Below are positions 1-8,757 of a stretch of DNA of 64,000 bases, one piece after another. The notes under the pieces are model-generated. The model ran no database searches. It was given only the letters and a program-made list of their open reading frames with translations, and was not told where the DNA came from. Source of the stretch: Gallaecimonas kandeliae (GTDB lineage: Bacteria; Pseudomonadota; Gammaproteobacteria; Enterobacterales; Gallaecimonadaceae); NCBI RefSeq assembly GCF_030450055.1, contig NZ_CP118480.1, positions 2,693,415 through 2,757,414 on the forward strand, read 5' to 3'. The stretch's first letter is position 1, and each line of letters opens with the position of its first letter. Made by a program: the position numbers and the translations under genes.

Positions 1-2
1 GA

Positions 3-240
3 CAAAATTGCCGGGAGCAATTTTGAACATCGGAGTGCAGCGACGATGGCCCGAAGGGCGAGGACCAGGGATGGTCCGAGTTAAAAAAAGTAACCCGGCT
101 GCCGGGCCGACAAATCTGTCAGGAACAGATTTGAACATCGGAGCCTGCGACGATGGCCCGTTCGGGCGAGGGCCTGGACGGCCCGAGTATTACCGGCAAT
201 AAAGGAATCATCCGCGTTAAAACAGCTCGAAAGAAAAGCC
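3..240. repeat. Tandem structured repeat block (two units) left of the guaA-tail region
   Basis: Two related units lie at about 3-80 and 111-187. Each has three hairpins in the same order: a 9-bp stem (3-11/17-25; 111-119/125-133), a GCCC/GGGC stem (49-52/56-59; 156-160/163-167) and a 5-bp stem (62-66/73-77; 170-174/180-184). The stems differ between units but stay paired, as in GGACC/GGTCC versus GGGCC/GGCCC. Between the units, 83-109 is an A-run and GC-rich palindrome repeated exactly at 1809-1835. No convincing ORF is present. It resembles a multi-copy intergenic element; its function is unknown. Confidence 0.7.
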
Positions 241-253
241 AAACACTGACAAC

Positions 254-295
254 TCACTCCCACTCAATAGTGGCGGGCGGCTTGCCGGAGATATC
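254..295 (-). pseudogene. guaA 3' tail remnant 1 (att-like duplication)
   Basis: Read on the minus strand, 295-254 encodes the last 13 residues of GMP synthase ([13 protein letters not shown]) and a TGA stop, matching the C-terminus of the intact guaA at 1984. Several codons use different synonymous bases from the local guaA, so the copy probably came from another genome and not from recent local duplication. Upstream homology ends abruptly at 295. The 3' end of guaA is a known integration site for genomic islands, so this is best read as an attachment-site scar. Confidence 0.75.
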
Positions 296-449
296 CCTGC
301 TCTCTGCTTCCCCAGCTTTTTATCGCGTATTTGCTTCTGGCTGCCCCTGGGGCCTGCTCCCAGCTGACTATGTTCTTCGCCCTTCAAGGGCGTCATTTTT
401 GCTTAGAGCTGTTATATTAGGGGGAAAGTTGCGGTCCCAAGGAAGGCCA

Positions 450-830
450 ATGAATTCCATCTTGACCAAAGCCGCCATCCTCTTTGGCGCCATGCTAGCA
501 ACGCTGTTGACCGTCTTGGCAATGAAAGGCTTGGTGCATGAGGAAAGCCACCAGGAATTGGGTGTTGTCACCCTGGCGTTAGCCGATAGACACCAGGCAC
601 AGGATGAGTGGCTGAAGCAATCAGTATTGACGTGCGCCTGCGTCGCAGAAGACATGCCTGTATGGCTCTTCCCAGAGGCAAATGAAGGAATGGGTTGCAA
701 TCCCAGGTACATAGCGATATCAGGCAGGAAAGGGGCAAAGCAGTGCAGCTTTCCTATTGATGATTACCGCATACTGCCAAGGAGACCCTATAAGCAACCA
801 GCAGGCTTGTTTAGAGTGGATTTGGACTGA
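450..830 (+). CDS. Small single-span membrane or secreted protein, paralog of 1143-1532
   Basis: Encodes 126 residues. ATG at 450 was chosen over upstream in-frame codons because AAGGAAGG precedes it and homology to the paralog at 1143 begins here. Residues about 5-25 form a hydrophobic segment that could be a signal anchor or uncleaved signal peptide. The rest is predicted to lie outside the cytoplasm and has four cysteines (a Cys-Ala-Cys pair, one in GMGCNP, one near the C-terminus), suggesting disulfides. No family was recognised. The first ~45 residues are nearly identical to the paralog while the remainder is diverged. It sits between two guaA tail remnants, so it is probably island cargo. 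Confidence 0.7.
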   Translation: MNSILTKAAILFGAMLATLLTVLAMKGLVHEESHQELGVVTLALADRHQAQDEWLKQSVLTCACVAEDMPVWLFPEANEGMGCNPRYIAISGRKGAKQCSFPIDDYRILPRRPYKQPAGLFRVDLD

Positions 831-835
831 AATGA

Positions 836-859
836 AAAAGGCGCCTTGCGGCGCCTTTT
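836..859 (+). terminator. Rho-independent terminator after the first small gene
   Basis: GGCGCC-TTGC-GGCGCC hairpin with flanking A-run and T-run, just after the stop codon at 830. The same hairpin core recurs after ppk2 at 49139. Confidence 0.8.
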
Positions 860-860
860 C

Positions 861-1021
861 TTATTCCCACTCAATCGTCGCCGGCGGCTTACCAGAAATG
901 TCGTAAACGACGCGGCTGATGCCGTCGATCTCGTTGATGATGCGTTTGGACATCTTGCCGAGCAGCTCGTAGGGCGGGTGGGCCCAGTGGGCGGTCATGA
1001 AATCGATGATCTCGACGGCGC
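861..1021 (-). pseudogene. guaA 3' tail remnant 2 (about 53 codons, att-like duplication)
   Basis: The minus strand of 1021-861 encodes the final ~53 residues of GMP synthase, ending IEWE with a TAA stop instead of the native TGA. About 60 bp next to the stop are identical to the intact guaA tail (1987-2050). Farther in, differences accumulate, most of them synonymous. This is the pattern expected when site-specific recombination at guaA leaves a donor tail behind. There is no start or upstream coding sequence, so it is not a functional gene. Confidence 0.85.
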
Positions 1022-1142
1022 TGGCGTGGCTAATCTTGGCAGCCAGCCTCCTTTTCTACTTAGTCTATTCGCCCTGGTGGTGCGCCATTTCGACGTAGAG
1101 CTGTTACCTTAGAGAGCAAATCACCCCCCAAGGAAGACGGTC

Positions 1143-1532
1143 ATGAGATCTGTATTGACCAAAGTCGCCATCCTCTTTGGCGCCATGCTGGCAACACTGT
1201 TGACTGTCTTGGCGATGAAAGGCCTGGTGCATGAGGAAAGCCACCGGGAGTTGGGTGTTGTCACCATAGCGTTGGCCGATAGACACCAGACACAGGCCCA
1301 GTGGGCAAACGAGATGAGGTTACGTTGCGCCTGTGTCGATCTTTATTTCCCGGACGATGACGTGGTGCCTGCTCCCGAAGGCATGGGATGCAATCCACGC
1401 CTATTCGATGCAACAATCAAAACAAAAGTGGTCCAGTGCAATTATCAGATAAAGGACAACGAATACCGTCCACCCATGCCGCCAAGAAAGCCGACAAAAG
1501 GGCCCGCGATGTTGTTCAGGGTGGACCAGTAG
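1143..1532 (+). CDS. Small single-span membrane or secreted protein, paralog of 450-830
   Basis: Encodes 129 residues. ATG at 1143 follows AAGGAAGA. An N-terminal hydrophobic segment (about residues 5-25) is followed by an extracytoplasmic region with four cysteines at positions matching the paralog at 450 (Cys-Ala-Cys, GMGCNP, late QC) and a shared LFRVD near the C-terminus. The N-terminal ~45 residues and part of the leader (a TAGAGCTGTTA stretch ~60 bp upstream) are shared, so the duplicated unit included 5' flanking DNA and probably the promoter. Function is unknown. It lies between guaA tail remnant 2 and the intact guaA. Confidence 0.7.
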   Translation: MRSVLTKVAILFGAMLATLLTVLAMKGLVHEESHRELGVVTIALADRHQTQAQWANEMRLRCACVDLYFPDDDVVPAPEGMGCNPRLFDATIKTKVVQCNYQIKDNEYRPPMPPRKPTKGPAMLFRVDQ

Positions 1533-1910
1533 CTCAGCAGCCCCCACTCTAAGCCGTGTTGGAAGCCATCCGTCTACCAGCCAAGGAACGAAGCTAATAG
1601 TCCCTCAAGCCTATGAGATCCTGCGGGTCAGGCCCCGGAGCCCCTTTTAAGTGGAGCGCCTTACCGTCGGGAGCGTGAGCTGGCGCGAGACAGGGATGTC
1701 GAGCGAGCGGAGGACGCGTCGGGAACCGTACGCAGCGGTCAGCGGCAAGCGACCAGAGGTAAGGACACCGCGTAACGTTGGGGCGGTGGTTTTGGTTACT
1801 TTTTCCGAAAAAAAAGTAACCCGGCTGCCGGGCCGGGACCCGGCGACTAAACGAATCATCAGCTTTAAAGCAGCTTCGAAAAGAACAGCAGCCCCTCCCC
1901 CACACCCAAT
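1533..1910. repeat. Gene-free repeat block next to guaA
   Basis: No credible gene is seen in these ~380 bases; the ORFs here are arginine- and proline-rich artefacts. It contains a strong inverted repeat at 1794-1821 (GGTTACTTTTT paired with AAAAAGTAACC) and an exact second copy (1809-1835) of the 27-bp segment at 83-109. A stretch at 1850-1886 resembles 204-241. The same order, repeat block then guaA tail, thus occurs on both sides of the two small genes. Confidence 0.65.
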
Positions 1911-1940
1911 AAAAAAACCCCGCTTTCGCGGGGTTTTTTA
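1911..1940. terminator. Bidirectional terminator downstream of guaA
   Basis: A-run, CCCCGC-TTT-GCGGGG stem and T-run. On the minus strand it lies about 45 bases after the guaA stop and can end the guaBA transcript. Confidence 0.8.
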
Positions 1941-1983
1941 ATGCTTTTGATCTGGGCCCTGCCTTACAGCCAGGCCGGTGCGA

Positions 1984-3561
1984 TCACTCCCACTCAATCG
2001 TCGCCGGCGGCTTACCAGAAATGTCGTAAACGACGCGGCTGATGCCGTCTATTTCGTTGATGATGCGGTTGGACACCTTGCCCAGCAGATCGTAGGGCAG
2101 GTGGGCCCAGTGGGCTGTCATGAAGTCGATGGTCTCGACGGCGCGAAGGCTGACGACCCAGTCGTACTTGCGGCCGTCGCCCATGACGCCCACGGAGCGC
2201 ACCGGCAGGAAGACCACGAAGGCCTGGCTGACCTTGTGGTAGAGGTCGGCCTTGTGCAGCTCTTCGATGAAGATGGCGTCGGCGCGGCGAAGGAGATCGC
2301 AGTATTCCTTCTTGACTTCGCCCAGCACCCGCACGCCCAGGCCCGGCCCCGGGAAGGGGTGGCGGTAGAGCATGTCGTAGGGCAGGCCCAGCTCCAGGCC
2401 AATCTTGCGCACCTCGTCCTTGAACAGCTCACGCAGGGGTTCGACCAGGCCCATCTTCATGTCTTCGGGCAGGCCGCCGACGTTGTGGTGGGACTTGATG
2501 ACGTGGGCCTTGCCGGTCTTGGAGGCGGCGGACTCGATGACGTCGGGGTAGATGGTACCCTGGGCCAGCCACTTGGCGTTCTTCATGCTCTTGGCGTGCT
2601 CGTCGAACACTTCCACGAAGACGCGGCCTATGGTCTTGCGCTTGGCTTCCGGCTCGTCGATGCCTTTAAGGGCGGAGAGGAAGCGCTCTTCGGCGTCGGC
2701 CTTGATGATGTTGAGGCCGAAGTGGTCGCCGAACATCTCCATGACCTGCTCGCCCTCGCCCAGGCGCAGCAGGCCGTTGTCGACGAAGACGCAGGTCAGC
2801 TTGTCGCCGATGGCGCGGTGCACCAGCATGGCGACGACGGAGGAGTCCACGCCGCCGGAGAGGCCCAGGATCACCTCGTCGTCACCGACCTGCTCTTTGA
2901 TGCGGGCCACGGCGTCTTCGATGATGGCGGAGGGGGTCCAGAGGGCTTCACAGCCGCAGATCTCCAGCACGAAGTGCTCGAGCAGGCGCTTGCCCTGGCG
3001 GGTGTGGGTGACCTCGGGGTGGAACTGCACGCCATAGAAGCGCTTTTGTTCGTTGGCCATGATGGCGAAGGGGCAGTTGTCGGTCTTGGCGACGGTCTCG
3101 AAGCCGTCGGGGATGGCAACGACCTTGTCGCCGTGGCTCATCCAGACGTCCAGCAGCGCCTTACCGCTGGCGCTGATGGCGTCTTCGATGCCGTGGGTCA
3201 GCTTGGAGTCGGTCAGCAGCTCTATCTGCGCATAACCGAACTCGCGCTCCATGGAGCTTTCGACGGCGCCGCCCAGCTGGTGGGCCATGGTCTGCATGCC
3301 GTAGCAGATGCCGAACACGGGCACGCCGGCGTTGAAGACGTATTCGGGGGCGCGGGGGCTGTTGTCCTCGTGGACGGACTCGGGGCCGCCGGAGAGGATG
3401 ATGCCGTTGGGGGCGAATTCGCGGATGTCTTCTTCGCTGACGTCCCAGGCCCAGAGTTCGCAGTAGACGCCGATCTCCCGGATGCGGCGGGCGATGAGCT
3501 GGGTGTATTGGGAGCCGAAATCCAGGATCAGGATGCGGCTTTCATGGATGTTCTTGGTCAT
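1984..3561 (-). CDS. guaA: GMP synthase (glutamine-hydrolysing)
   Basis: Encodes 525 residues, the same length as E. coli GuaA. It converts XMP, glutamine and ATP to GMP in the last step of guanine nucleotide synthesis. The N-terminal class I amidotransferase domain has the nucleophile Cys86 in GICYGM. The ATP pyrophosphatase domain carries the PP-loop GLSGGVDSS near residue 230, and the dimerisation domain ends in IEWE. ATG at 3561 was chosen because [10 protein letters not shown] matches the family start; the open frame runs upstream without homology. It is downstream of guaB in the usual guaBA operon. Its 3' end is duplicated twice at 254-295 and 861-1021. Confidence 0.98.
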   Translation of the reverse strand: MTKNIHESRILILDFGSQYTQLIARRIREIGVYCELWAWDVSEEDIREFAPNGIILSGGPESVHEDNSPRAPEYVFNAGVPVFGICYGMQTMAHQLGGAVESSMEREFGYAQIELLTDSKLTHGIEDAISASGKALLDVWMSHGDKVVAIPDGFETVAKTDNCPFAIMANEQKRFYGVQFHPEVTHTRQGKRLLEHFVLEICGCEALWTPSAIIEDAVARIKEQVGDDEVILGLSGGVDSSVVAMLVHRAIGDKLTCVFVDNGLLRLGEGEQVMEMFGDHFGLNIIKADAEERFLSALKGIDEPEAKRKTIGRVFVEVFDEHAKSMKNAKWLAQGTIYPDVIESAASKTGKAHVIKSHHNVGGLPEDMKMGLVEPLRELFKDEVRKIGLELGLPYDMLYRHPFPGPGLGVRVLGEVKKEYCDLLRRADAIFIEELHKADLYHKVSQAFVVFLPVRSVGVMGDGRKYDWVVSLRAVETIDFMTAHWAHLPYDLLGKVSNRIINEIDGISRVVYDISGKPPATIEWE

Positions 3562-3594
3562 CGTTGGCCCTGCTTTTAAAACGCTGAATAGAAG

Positions 3595-3617
3595 GGCGCC
3601 GGCAAATCGCCGGCGCC
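3595..3617. other. Intercistronic hairpin between guaB and guaA
   Basis: Perfect 9-bp stem (GGCGCCGGC / GCCGGCGCC) with a 5-base loop in the 62-bp gap. No T-run follows on the minus strand, so it is more likely an mRNA-stability or attenuation element than a full terminator. Confidence 0.5.
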
Positions 3618-3623
3618 GAAAGA

Positions 3624-5087
3624 TCAACCCATACGGTAGTTGGGGGCTTCCTTGGTGATGGTCACGTCGTGGACGTGGGACTCACCCATGCCGGCACTGG
3701 TCACCTTGACGAACTGCGCCTTGGTGCGCATGTCGTCGATGGTGGCGTTGCCGGTCAGGCCCATGGAGGAGCGCAGGCCGCCCATCTGCTGGTGGACGAT
3801 CTCCTTGACCTTGCCCTTGTAGGGCACCCGGCCTTCGATGCCTTCCGGCACCAGCTTGTCGGCGGCGTTGTCGGTCTGGAAGTAGCGGTCGCTGGAGCCC
3901 TTGGTCATGGCGCCCAGGGAGCCCATGCCGCGGTAGCTCTTGAAGGCGCGGCCCTGGTAGAGCTCGATCTCGCCCGGGGCTTCGTCGGTACCGGCCAGCA
4001 TGCCGCCGACCATGACGCAGTTGGCGCCGGCGGCGATGGCCTTGCAGATGTCGCCGGAGAAGCGGATGCCGCCGTCGGCGATGACGGGGATGCCGGTGCC
4101 TTCCAGGGCTTCGACGGCGTCGGACACGGCGGTGATCTGCGGCACGCCGACACCTGTGACGATGCGGGTGGTGCAGATGGAGCCGGGGCCAATGCCGACC
4201 TTGACGGCGTCGACGCCGGCCTCGGCCAGGGCCTTGGCGCCGGCGGCGGTGGCGACGTTACCGCCGATGATCTGGATGTCGGGGAAGGCGGCGCGGGTTT
4301 CGCGGATACGCTGCAGCACCCCTTCGGAATGGCCGTGGGAGGAGTCGATGAGCACCACGTCCACACCGGCGGCCACCAGGGCGGCGACCCGCTCTTCGTT
4401 GCCGGCACCGGCGCCGACGGCGGCACCGACCCGCAGGCGGCCGCGCTCGTCTTTACAGGCGTTGGGCTTGCGCTCGGCCTTTTGGAAGTCCTTGACGGTA
4501 ATGAGGCCCTTCAAGTGGAAGTTGTCGTCCACCACCAGCACCTTCTCGACGCGGTGCTGTTGCATCAGGCGCTGCACTTCCTCGCGGGGGGTGCCCACCT
4601 TGACGGTGACCAGCTTGGCCTTGGGGGTCATGACTTCGCTGACCTTGCGGCTGTGGTCGGTGACGAAACGGACGTCACGGGCGGTGATGATGCCTTCCAG
4701 CTCGCCACTGGCGGAAACGACGGGGAAACCGGCGTAGCCGTTTTCTTCGGTGAGGCGCAGCACGTCGGTGATCTGGTGATCGGCGCTGACGCAGACGGGG
4801 TCTGTGACCATGCCGGCGACGTAACGCTTAACCTTGCGCACTTCCTCGGCCTGCTGCTCGATGCTCATGTTCTTGTGGATGAAGCCGATGCCCCCTTCCT
4901 GGGCCAGGGCGATGGCCAGATTGGCTTCGGTCACTGTGTCCATGGCGGCGGAGACCATAGGGATGTTCAGCGCGATCTTGCGGGTCAGCTTGGTGCGCAG
5001 GTCGGCAGTATTGGGCAGAACAGTGGAATGTGCGGGGAGCAGAAGGACGTCGTCGAACGTCAGGGCTTCTTTGATAACGCGTAGCAT
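3624..5087 (-). CDS. guaB: Inosine-5'-monophosphate dehydrogenase
   Basis: Encodes 487 residues (E. coli 488). It oxidises IMP to XMP with NAD+, the committed step to GMP. The TIM barrel is interrupted by two CBS domains at about residues 95-200. The catalytic loop has GPGSICTTR with the thioimidate-forming cysteine near 304, and the mobile flap contains the MGSLGAM and YKGK segments. It starts at an ATG in a short leader whose promoter overlaps the divergent xseA promoter. guaA follows 62 bases downstream, so IMP-to-GMP conversion is encoded by one transcript. Confidence 0.98.
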   Translation of the reverse strand: MLRVIKEALTFDDVLLLPAHSTVLPNTADLRTKLTRKIALNIPMVSAAMDTVTEANLAIALAQEGGIGFIHKNMSIEQQAEEVRKVKRYVAGMVTDPVCVSADHQITDVLRLTEENGYAGFPVVSASGELEGIITARDVRFVTDHSRKVSEVMTPKAKLVTVKVGTPREEVQRLMQQHRVEKVLVVDDNFHLKGLITVKDFQKAERKPNACKDERGRLRVGAAVGAGAGNEERVAALVAAGVDVVLIDSSHGHSEGVLQRIRETRAAFPDIQIIGGNVATAAGAKALAEAGVDAVKVGIGPGSICTTRIVTGVGVPQITAVSDAVEALEGTGIPVIADGGIRFSGDICKAIAAGANCVMVGGMLAGTDEAPGEIELYQGRAFKSYRGMGSLGAMTKGSSDRYFQTDNAADKLVPEGIEGRVPYKGKVKEIVHQQMGGLRSSMGLTGNATIDDMRTKAQFVKVTSAGMGESHVHDVTITKEAPNYRMG

Positions 5088-5144
5088 GGCAACAGCCTCA
5101 CCGATGGAAGGGTGGAAGGGACCTGGTATAGGTGTTGCCGCGGC

Positions 5145-5173
5145 ATTCTAGCGTCGAGATGGCCTTTGGGCAA
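5145..5173 (-). promoter_or_regulatory. Probable sigma-70 promoter of guaBA
   Basis: On the minus strand TTGCCC (5173-5168) and TAGAAT (5150-5145) are 17 bases apart, giving a ~50-base leader before guaB. The xseA -10 (TAGACT, 5191-5196 on plus) is close by, so the two promoters run back to back. Confidence 0.55.
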
Positions 5174-5223
5174 ATGCTTTTTGCATCTGGTAGACTGCCG
5201 CAAAGCCATCAGCCCGTCATTGC

Positions 5224-6555
5224 ATGCGCCAAATCCTCAGCGTCACCCAGCTCAACACCCAGGTCCGCCACCTGGTGGAAGACAGCCTCGGCCTGGTCTG
5301 GCTCTCGGGCGAACTGTCCAACTTCAAGGCCTACGGCTCCGGCCACTGGTACTTTTCATTAAAAGACGAGCGCTCCCAGGTGAGCTGCGCCATGTTCCGA
5401 GGCAAGAACATGGGCGTCACCTTCAGGCCCCAGGACGGCATGCAGCTCTTGGTGCGGGCCCGCCCTACCCTCTACGAGCCGCGCGGCAGCTACCAGCTGG
5501 TAGTGGAATTCATGGAGCCGGCCGGTGACGGCCTCCTGAAGCAGCAGTTCGAGGCCCTGAAACTCAAACTGGCCGCCGAGGGCCTCTTCGCCGACGCCTC
5601 CAAGCGGCCATTGCCGCCCCACCCCAAGCGCATCGGCATCATCAGCTCCCCCTCGGGCGCCGCCGTCCACGACATATTGAACGTACTGCGGCGCCGGGCC
5701 CCCTTCCTGGAAGTGGTGCTCTACCCGGCCCAGGTGCAGGGGGAAAAGGCGGCGGCCCAGCTTAGCCGCCAGCTAGAGGTGGCGGCAGAGCGGGACGAGG
5801 TGGACGTCATCATCCTCGGCCGCGGCGGCGGCAGCCTAGAAGACCTCTGGTGCTTCAACGACGAGGCCCTGGCCAGGGCCATAGCGGCCAGCCCCATTCC
5901 GGTGGTCTCCGCCGTGGGCCACGAGACGGACGTGACCATCAGCGACTTCGTGGCGGACCTTCGCGCCCCCACCCCCAGCGCCGCCGCCGAGCTGGTGTCC
6001 AGCCAGGCCGGCCTCATCGCCGACCAGCTCCAGGCCCTGAGCGCGCGCCTGGCCGCCAGCGGCCAGCGTTACCTTCGCCAGCAGCAGGCCCGGCAGCAGG
6101 CCCTGGCCGAGCGCCTGGGCCGCCTCTCGCCCCAGCGCAAGCTGGAGCGGGACAGCCAGTTGCTGGACGAGCTGGGCCAGCGCCTGCAGCGCGCCCTGCC
6201 CCGGCTGCTGGCCCGCCAGCGCCAGCCCCTGGCCCAGTTCCAGGCAAGGCTTGCCCACCAGCACCCGGCCAAGCACCTGGACAAGGCCGAAGAGCGGCTG
6301 GCCCGCCTCGACGCCGGCCTGGCCCAGGCCCTCAGGCAACAGCTGGCCGGCAAGCGCCAGGCCCAGCAGCGGCTCATAGAGCAGCTGCAACTGGTCAGCC
6401 CCCTGGCCACCCTCGGCCGCGGCTACGGCATAGCCCAGGACGAGCAGGGCCAGGTGCTGGACAGCGTCCGCCAGGTGGCCGTGGGCCAAGGGCTGGACCT
6501 TAGAGTCAAGGACGGTTTGATAAGGACAGAGGTCATAGCGGTGGAGCCTTCCTAA
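5224..6555 (+). CDS. xseA: Exodeoxyribonuclease VII large subunit
   Basis: Encodes 443 residues (E. coli 456). With XseB it forms the single-strand-specific exonuclease VII of DNA repair. Order of domains: N-terminal OB fold (about 1-100, VWLSGELSN), catalytic core with the family motifs IGIISSPSGAA and AVGHETD, then a long Gln/Ala/Arg/Leu-rich coiled coil and a C-terminal segment with RGYGI. The divergent guaBA/xseA arrangement matches E. coli. xseB is not in the window. A terminator follows at 6603. Confidence 0.96.
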   Translation: MRQILSVTQLNTQVRHLVEDSLGLVWLSGELSNFKAYGSGHWYFSLKDERSQVSCAMFRGKNMGVTFRPQDGMQLLVRARPTLYEPRGSYQLVVEFMEPAGDGLLKQQFEALKLKLAAEGLFADASKRPLPPHPKRIGIISSPSGAAVHDILNVLRRRAPFLEVVLYPAQVQGEKAAAQLSRQLEVAAERDEVDVIILGRGGGSLEDLWCFNDEALARAIAASPIPVVSAVGHETDVTISDFVADLRAPTPSAAAELVSSQAGLIADQLQALSARLAASGQRYLRQQQARQQALAERLGRLSPQRKLERDSQLLDELGQRLQRALPRLLARQRQPLAQFQARLAHQHPAKHLDKAEERLARLDAGLAQALRQQLAGKRQAQQRLIEQLQLVSPLATLGRGYGIAQDEQGQVLDSVRQVAVGQGLDLRVKDGLIRTEVIAVEPS

Positions 6556-6602
6556 GCCCTTGCCCGGCAAGCGGAAAACGCCCTTGCCCAAGCCCCTTTA
6601 CC

Positions 6603-6624
6603 AAGGCCCCGCCCGGGGCCTTTT
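6603..6624 (+). terminator. Terminator after xseA
   Basis: AAGGCCCC-GCCC-GGGGCC stem followed by TTTTCG, ~50 bases after the xseA stop. Confidence 0.65.
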
Positions 6625-6643
6625 CGTTGCCTGAAAATAGCGC

Positions 6644-6672
6644 TTGACGCTGGGCCTGCACGGCCCTATAAA
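6644..6672 (+). promoter_or_regulatory. Sigma-70 promoter of aguB-aguA
   Basis: TTGACG (6644-6649) and TATAAA (6667-6672) with a 17-base spacer, near consensus. It gives a leader of about 105 bases before the ATG at 6786. The spacer contains a GGGCC/GGCCC inverted repeat. Confidence 0.7.
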
Positions 6673-6785
6673 GCGCGCCTGTTCGATACATTTTGGCGTC
6701 GACAGCGTCCCTTGTGGATGGGCCCTTTGGGGCCAAATGGTCTATCTAACTTTGTTGTTGTTCTCCTTTTGATTGAGGAACCCAT

Positions 6786-7664
6786 ATGGATCAGGTTGTT
6801 GTCGCCGCCACCCAGATGAGCTGCAGCTGGGACAAAGAAGAAAACGTCGCCAAGGCCGAGGCCCTGGTGCGTGAGGCCGCCGCCCAAGGCGCCCAGATAG
6901 TGCTGCTGCAGGAACTCTTCGAAACCCCCTACTTCTGCATCGAAGTCAACGAAGACTTCCATGCCCTGGCCACCAGCCTCGAGGAAAACACCACCGTCAA
7001 GCGCCTGCAGGCCCTGGCCAAGGAACTTGAGGTGGTGATCCCCTTCAGCTGGTTCGAGCGCGCAGGCGTGGCCCGCTTCAACTCCCTGGTGGTCATCGAC
7101 GCCGATGGCAGCCTGATGGACGTCTACCGCAAGTCCCATATCCCGGACAGCGACGGCTACCTGGAGAAGTACTACTTCAGCCCCGGCGACACCGGCTTCA
7201 AGATCTGGAATACCCGCTACGCCAAGATTGGCATCGCCATCTGCTGGGATCAGTGGTTCCCCGAGGCCGCCCGCGCCATGGCCCTGGCCGGCGCCGAGCT
7301 GCTCTTCTACCCCACCGCCATCGGCTCCGAGCCCAGCCAGCCTGAGCTGGACAGCAGCGGCGCCTGGCAGCGGGTCATGCAGGGCCATGCCGCCGCCAAT
7401 TGCCTGCCGGTCATCGCCTCCAACCGCATCGGCGCCGAAAAGGGCGTGCGCACCCCCACCGAGATCCGCTTCTTCGGCTCCTCCTTCATCAGCGACCAGA
7501 GCGGTGCCAAGGTCGCCGAGGCCGGCCGTGACGAGCAGGCGGTGCTGGTGCACAGCTTCGACCTCAAGAAGATCCGCTACCAGCGCGAGGCCTGGGGCCT
7601 GTTCCGTGACCGCCGTCCCGATCTCTACGGCAGCCTGCTGACCCTGGACGGCAAGGTTCGCTGA
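6786..7664 (+). CDS. aguB: N-carbamoylputrescine amidase
   Basis: Encodes 292 residues of the nitrilase/carbon-nitrogen hydrolase superfamily. It hydrolyses N-carbamoylputrescine to putrescine, CO2 and ammonia. The Glu-Lys-Cys triad is visible: Glu43 in LLQELFE, Lys116 in YRKSHIP and Cys153 in AICWDQWFPE. Neighbouring aguA, one base downstream, supplies the substrate, so the pair makes putrescine from agmatine. An SD (TTGAGGA) precedes the ATG. The pairing with aguA makes other nitrilase functions unlikely. Confidence 0.93.
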   Translation: MDQVVVAATQMSCSWDKEENVAKAEALVREAAAQGAQIVLLQELFETPYFCIEVNEDFHALATSLEENTTVKRLQALAKELEVVIPFSWFERAGVARFNSLVVIDADGSLMDVYRKSHIPDSDGYLEKYYFSPGDTGFKIWNTRYAKIGIAICWDQWFPEAARAMALAGAELLFYPTAIGSEPSQPELDSSGAWQRVMQGHAAANCLPVIASNRIGAEKGVRTPTEIRFFGSSFISDQSGAKVAEAGRDEQAVLVHSFDLKKIRYQREAWGLFRDRRPDLYGSLLTLDGKVR

Positions 7665-7665
7665 G

Positions 7666-8757
7666 ATGAGCTTTCAACTGAATACCCTGCCCAGCAATGA
7701 CGGCTTCCGCATGCCGGCGGAATTCGAGACCCAGGACGGCGTCTGGATGGCCTGGCCCGAGCGCTCCGACAACTGGCGCTACGGCGCCAAACCGGCCCAG
7801 CGCGCCTTCGTGGAGGTGGCCAGCGCCATCGCCCAGACCACCCCCGTGACCATGGTGGTGAGCAACGGCCAATACGCCAACGCCCGCCGCCAGCTGCCGC
7901 CCCAGATCCGGGTGGTGGAGATGACCACGGACGACGCCTGGCTGCGTGACACAGGCCCCAGCTACGTGGTGAACGACAAGGGCGAGCGCCGCGGCGTGGA
8001 CTGGCAGTTCAACGCCTGGGGCGGCCTCACCAACGGCCTCTACTTCCCCTGGCACAACGACAACGCCCTGGCCCAGAAGGTCTGCGAGATCTACGGCGAC
8101 AGCCTCTACAAGGCCCCCTTCGTCATGGAAGGCGGCGCCATCCACGTCGACGGCCAGGGCACCCTCTTCACCACCGAGGAATGCCTGCTGAGCCCGGGCC
8201 GCAACCCCGGCCTCGGCAAGGAGCAGCTGGAGCAGCTGCTCAAGGATTACCTGGGGGTGGAGAAGGTGGTCTGGTTGCCCAGGGGCGTCTTCCAAGACGA
8301 GACCACGGGCCACGTGGACAACCTGATGCAGGTGGTGGCCCCCGGCGTGGTGGCCATGACCTGGTGCGACGATCCCGAAGACGAGCAGTACGAGAGCTCC
8401 CAGGAAGCCTACCGTATCCTCTCTGAGACGGTGGACGCCCGCGGCCGCCAACTGGTGGTGCACAAGCTGCCCATGCCGGGCCCCTTGTACCTCACCGACG
8501 AAGAGGCCAGCGGCATAGACGCCTCCCACGGCATGAACCGCCTCGGCGGCGCGCGCCTGGCCGGCTCCTACGCCAACTTCCTGATCACCAACAAGCAGGT
8601 GGTGTTCCCACTGCTGGACCCGGCCAAGGACGCCCAGGTCGCCGCCCTGCTGGGCGAGATCTTCCCCGGCTACCTGATCACCGGCGTCAACGCCCGGGAG
8701 ATACTGCTGGGGGGTGGCAATATCCACTGCATCACCCAGCAGATCCCCCGGGTTTGA
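7666..8757 (+). CDS. aguA: Agmatine deiminase
   Basis: Encodes 363 residues of the peptidyl-arginine-deiminase-like family. It converts agmatine to N-carbamoylputrescine and ammonia. The GGAIHVDGQG segment and the C-terminal GGGNIHCITQQ with catalytic Cys355 are typical, as is TGHVDNL with the active-site His. The ATG comes one base after the aguB stop (TGAGATG), so translation is coupled. No transporter or regulator of polyamine metabolism is next to it. Confidence 0.95.
   Translation: MSFQLNTLPSNDGFRMPAEFETQDGVWMAWPERSDNWRYGAKPAQRAFVEVASAIAQTTPVTMVVSNGQYANARRQLPPQIRVVEMTTDDAWLRDTGPSYVVNDKGERRGVDWQFNAWGGLTNGLYFPWHNDNALAQKVCEIYGDSLYKAPFVMEGGAIHVDGQGTLFTTEECLLSPGRNPGLGKEQLEQLLKDYLGVEKVVWLPRGVFQDETTGHVDNLMQVVAPGVVAMTWCDDPEDEQYESSQEAYRILSETVDARGRQLVVHKLPMPGPLYLTDEEASGIDASHGMNRLGGARLAGSYANFLITNKQVVFPLLDPAKDAQVAALLGEIFPGYLITGVNAREILLGGGNIHCITQQIPRV

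Noticed and set aside
3-187. Tandem repeat considered as a CRISPR fragment
   Set aside because: Only two units, each longer than CRISPR repeats, no unique spacers and no cas genes.
1594-1905. Minus-strand ORFs of 103 and 70 codons in the repeat block
   Set aside because: Arg/Pro/Ser-rich, no SD, and placed in a repeat with strong inverted repeats; likely annotation artefacts.
1978-3579. 533-codon plus-strand ORF opposite guaA
   Set aside because: It is a codon-bias shadow of guaA, rich in Asp, Val, Gly and His; the minus strand matches GMP synthase end to end.
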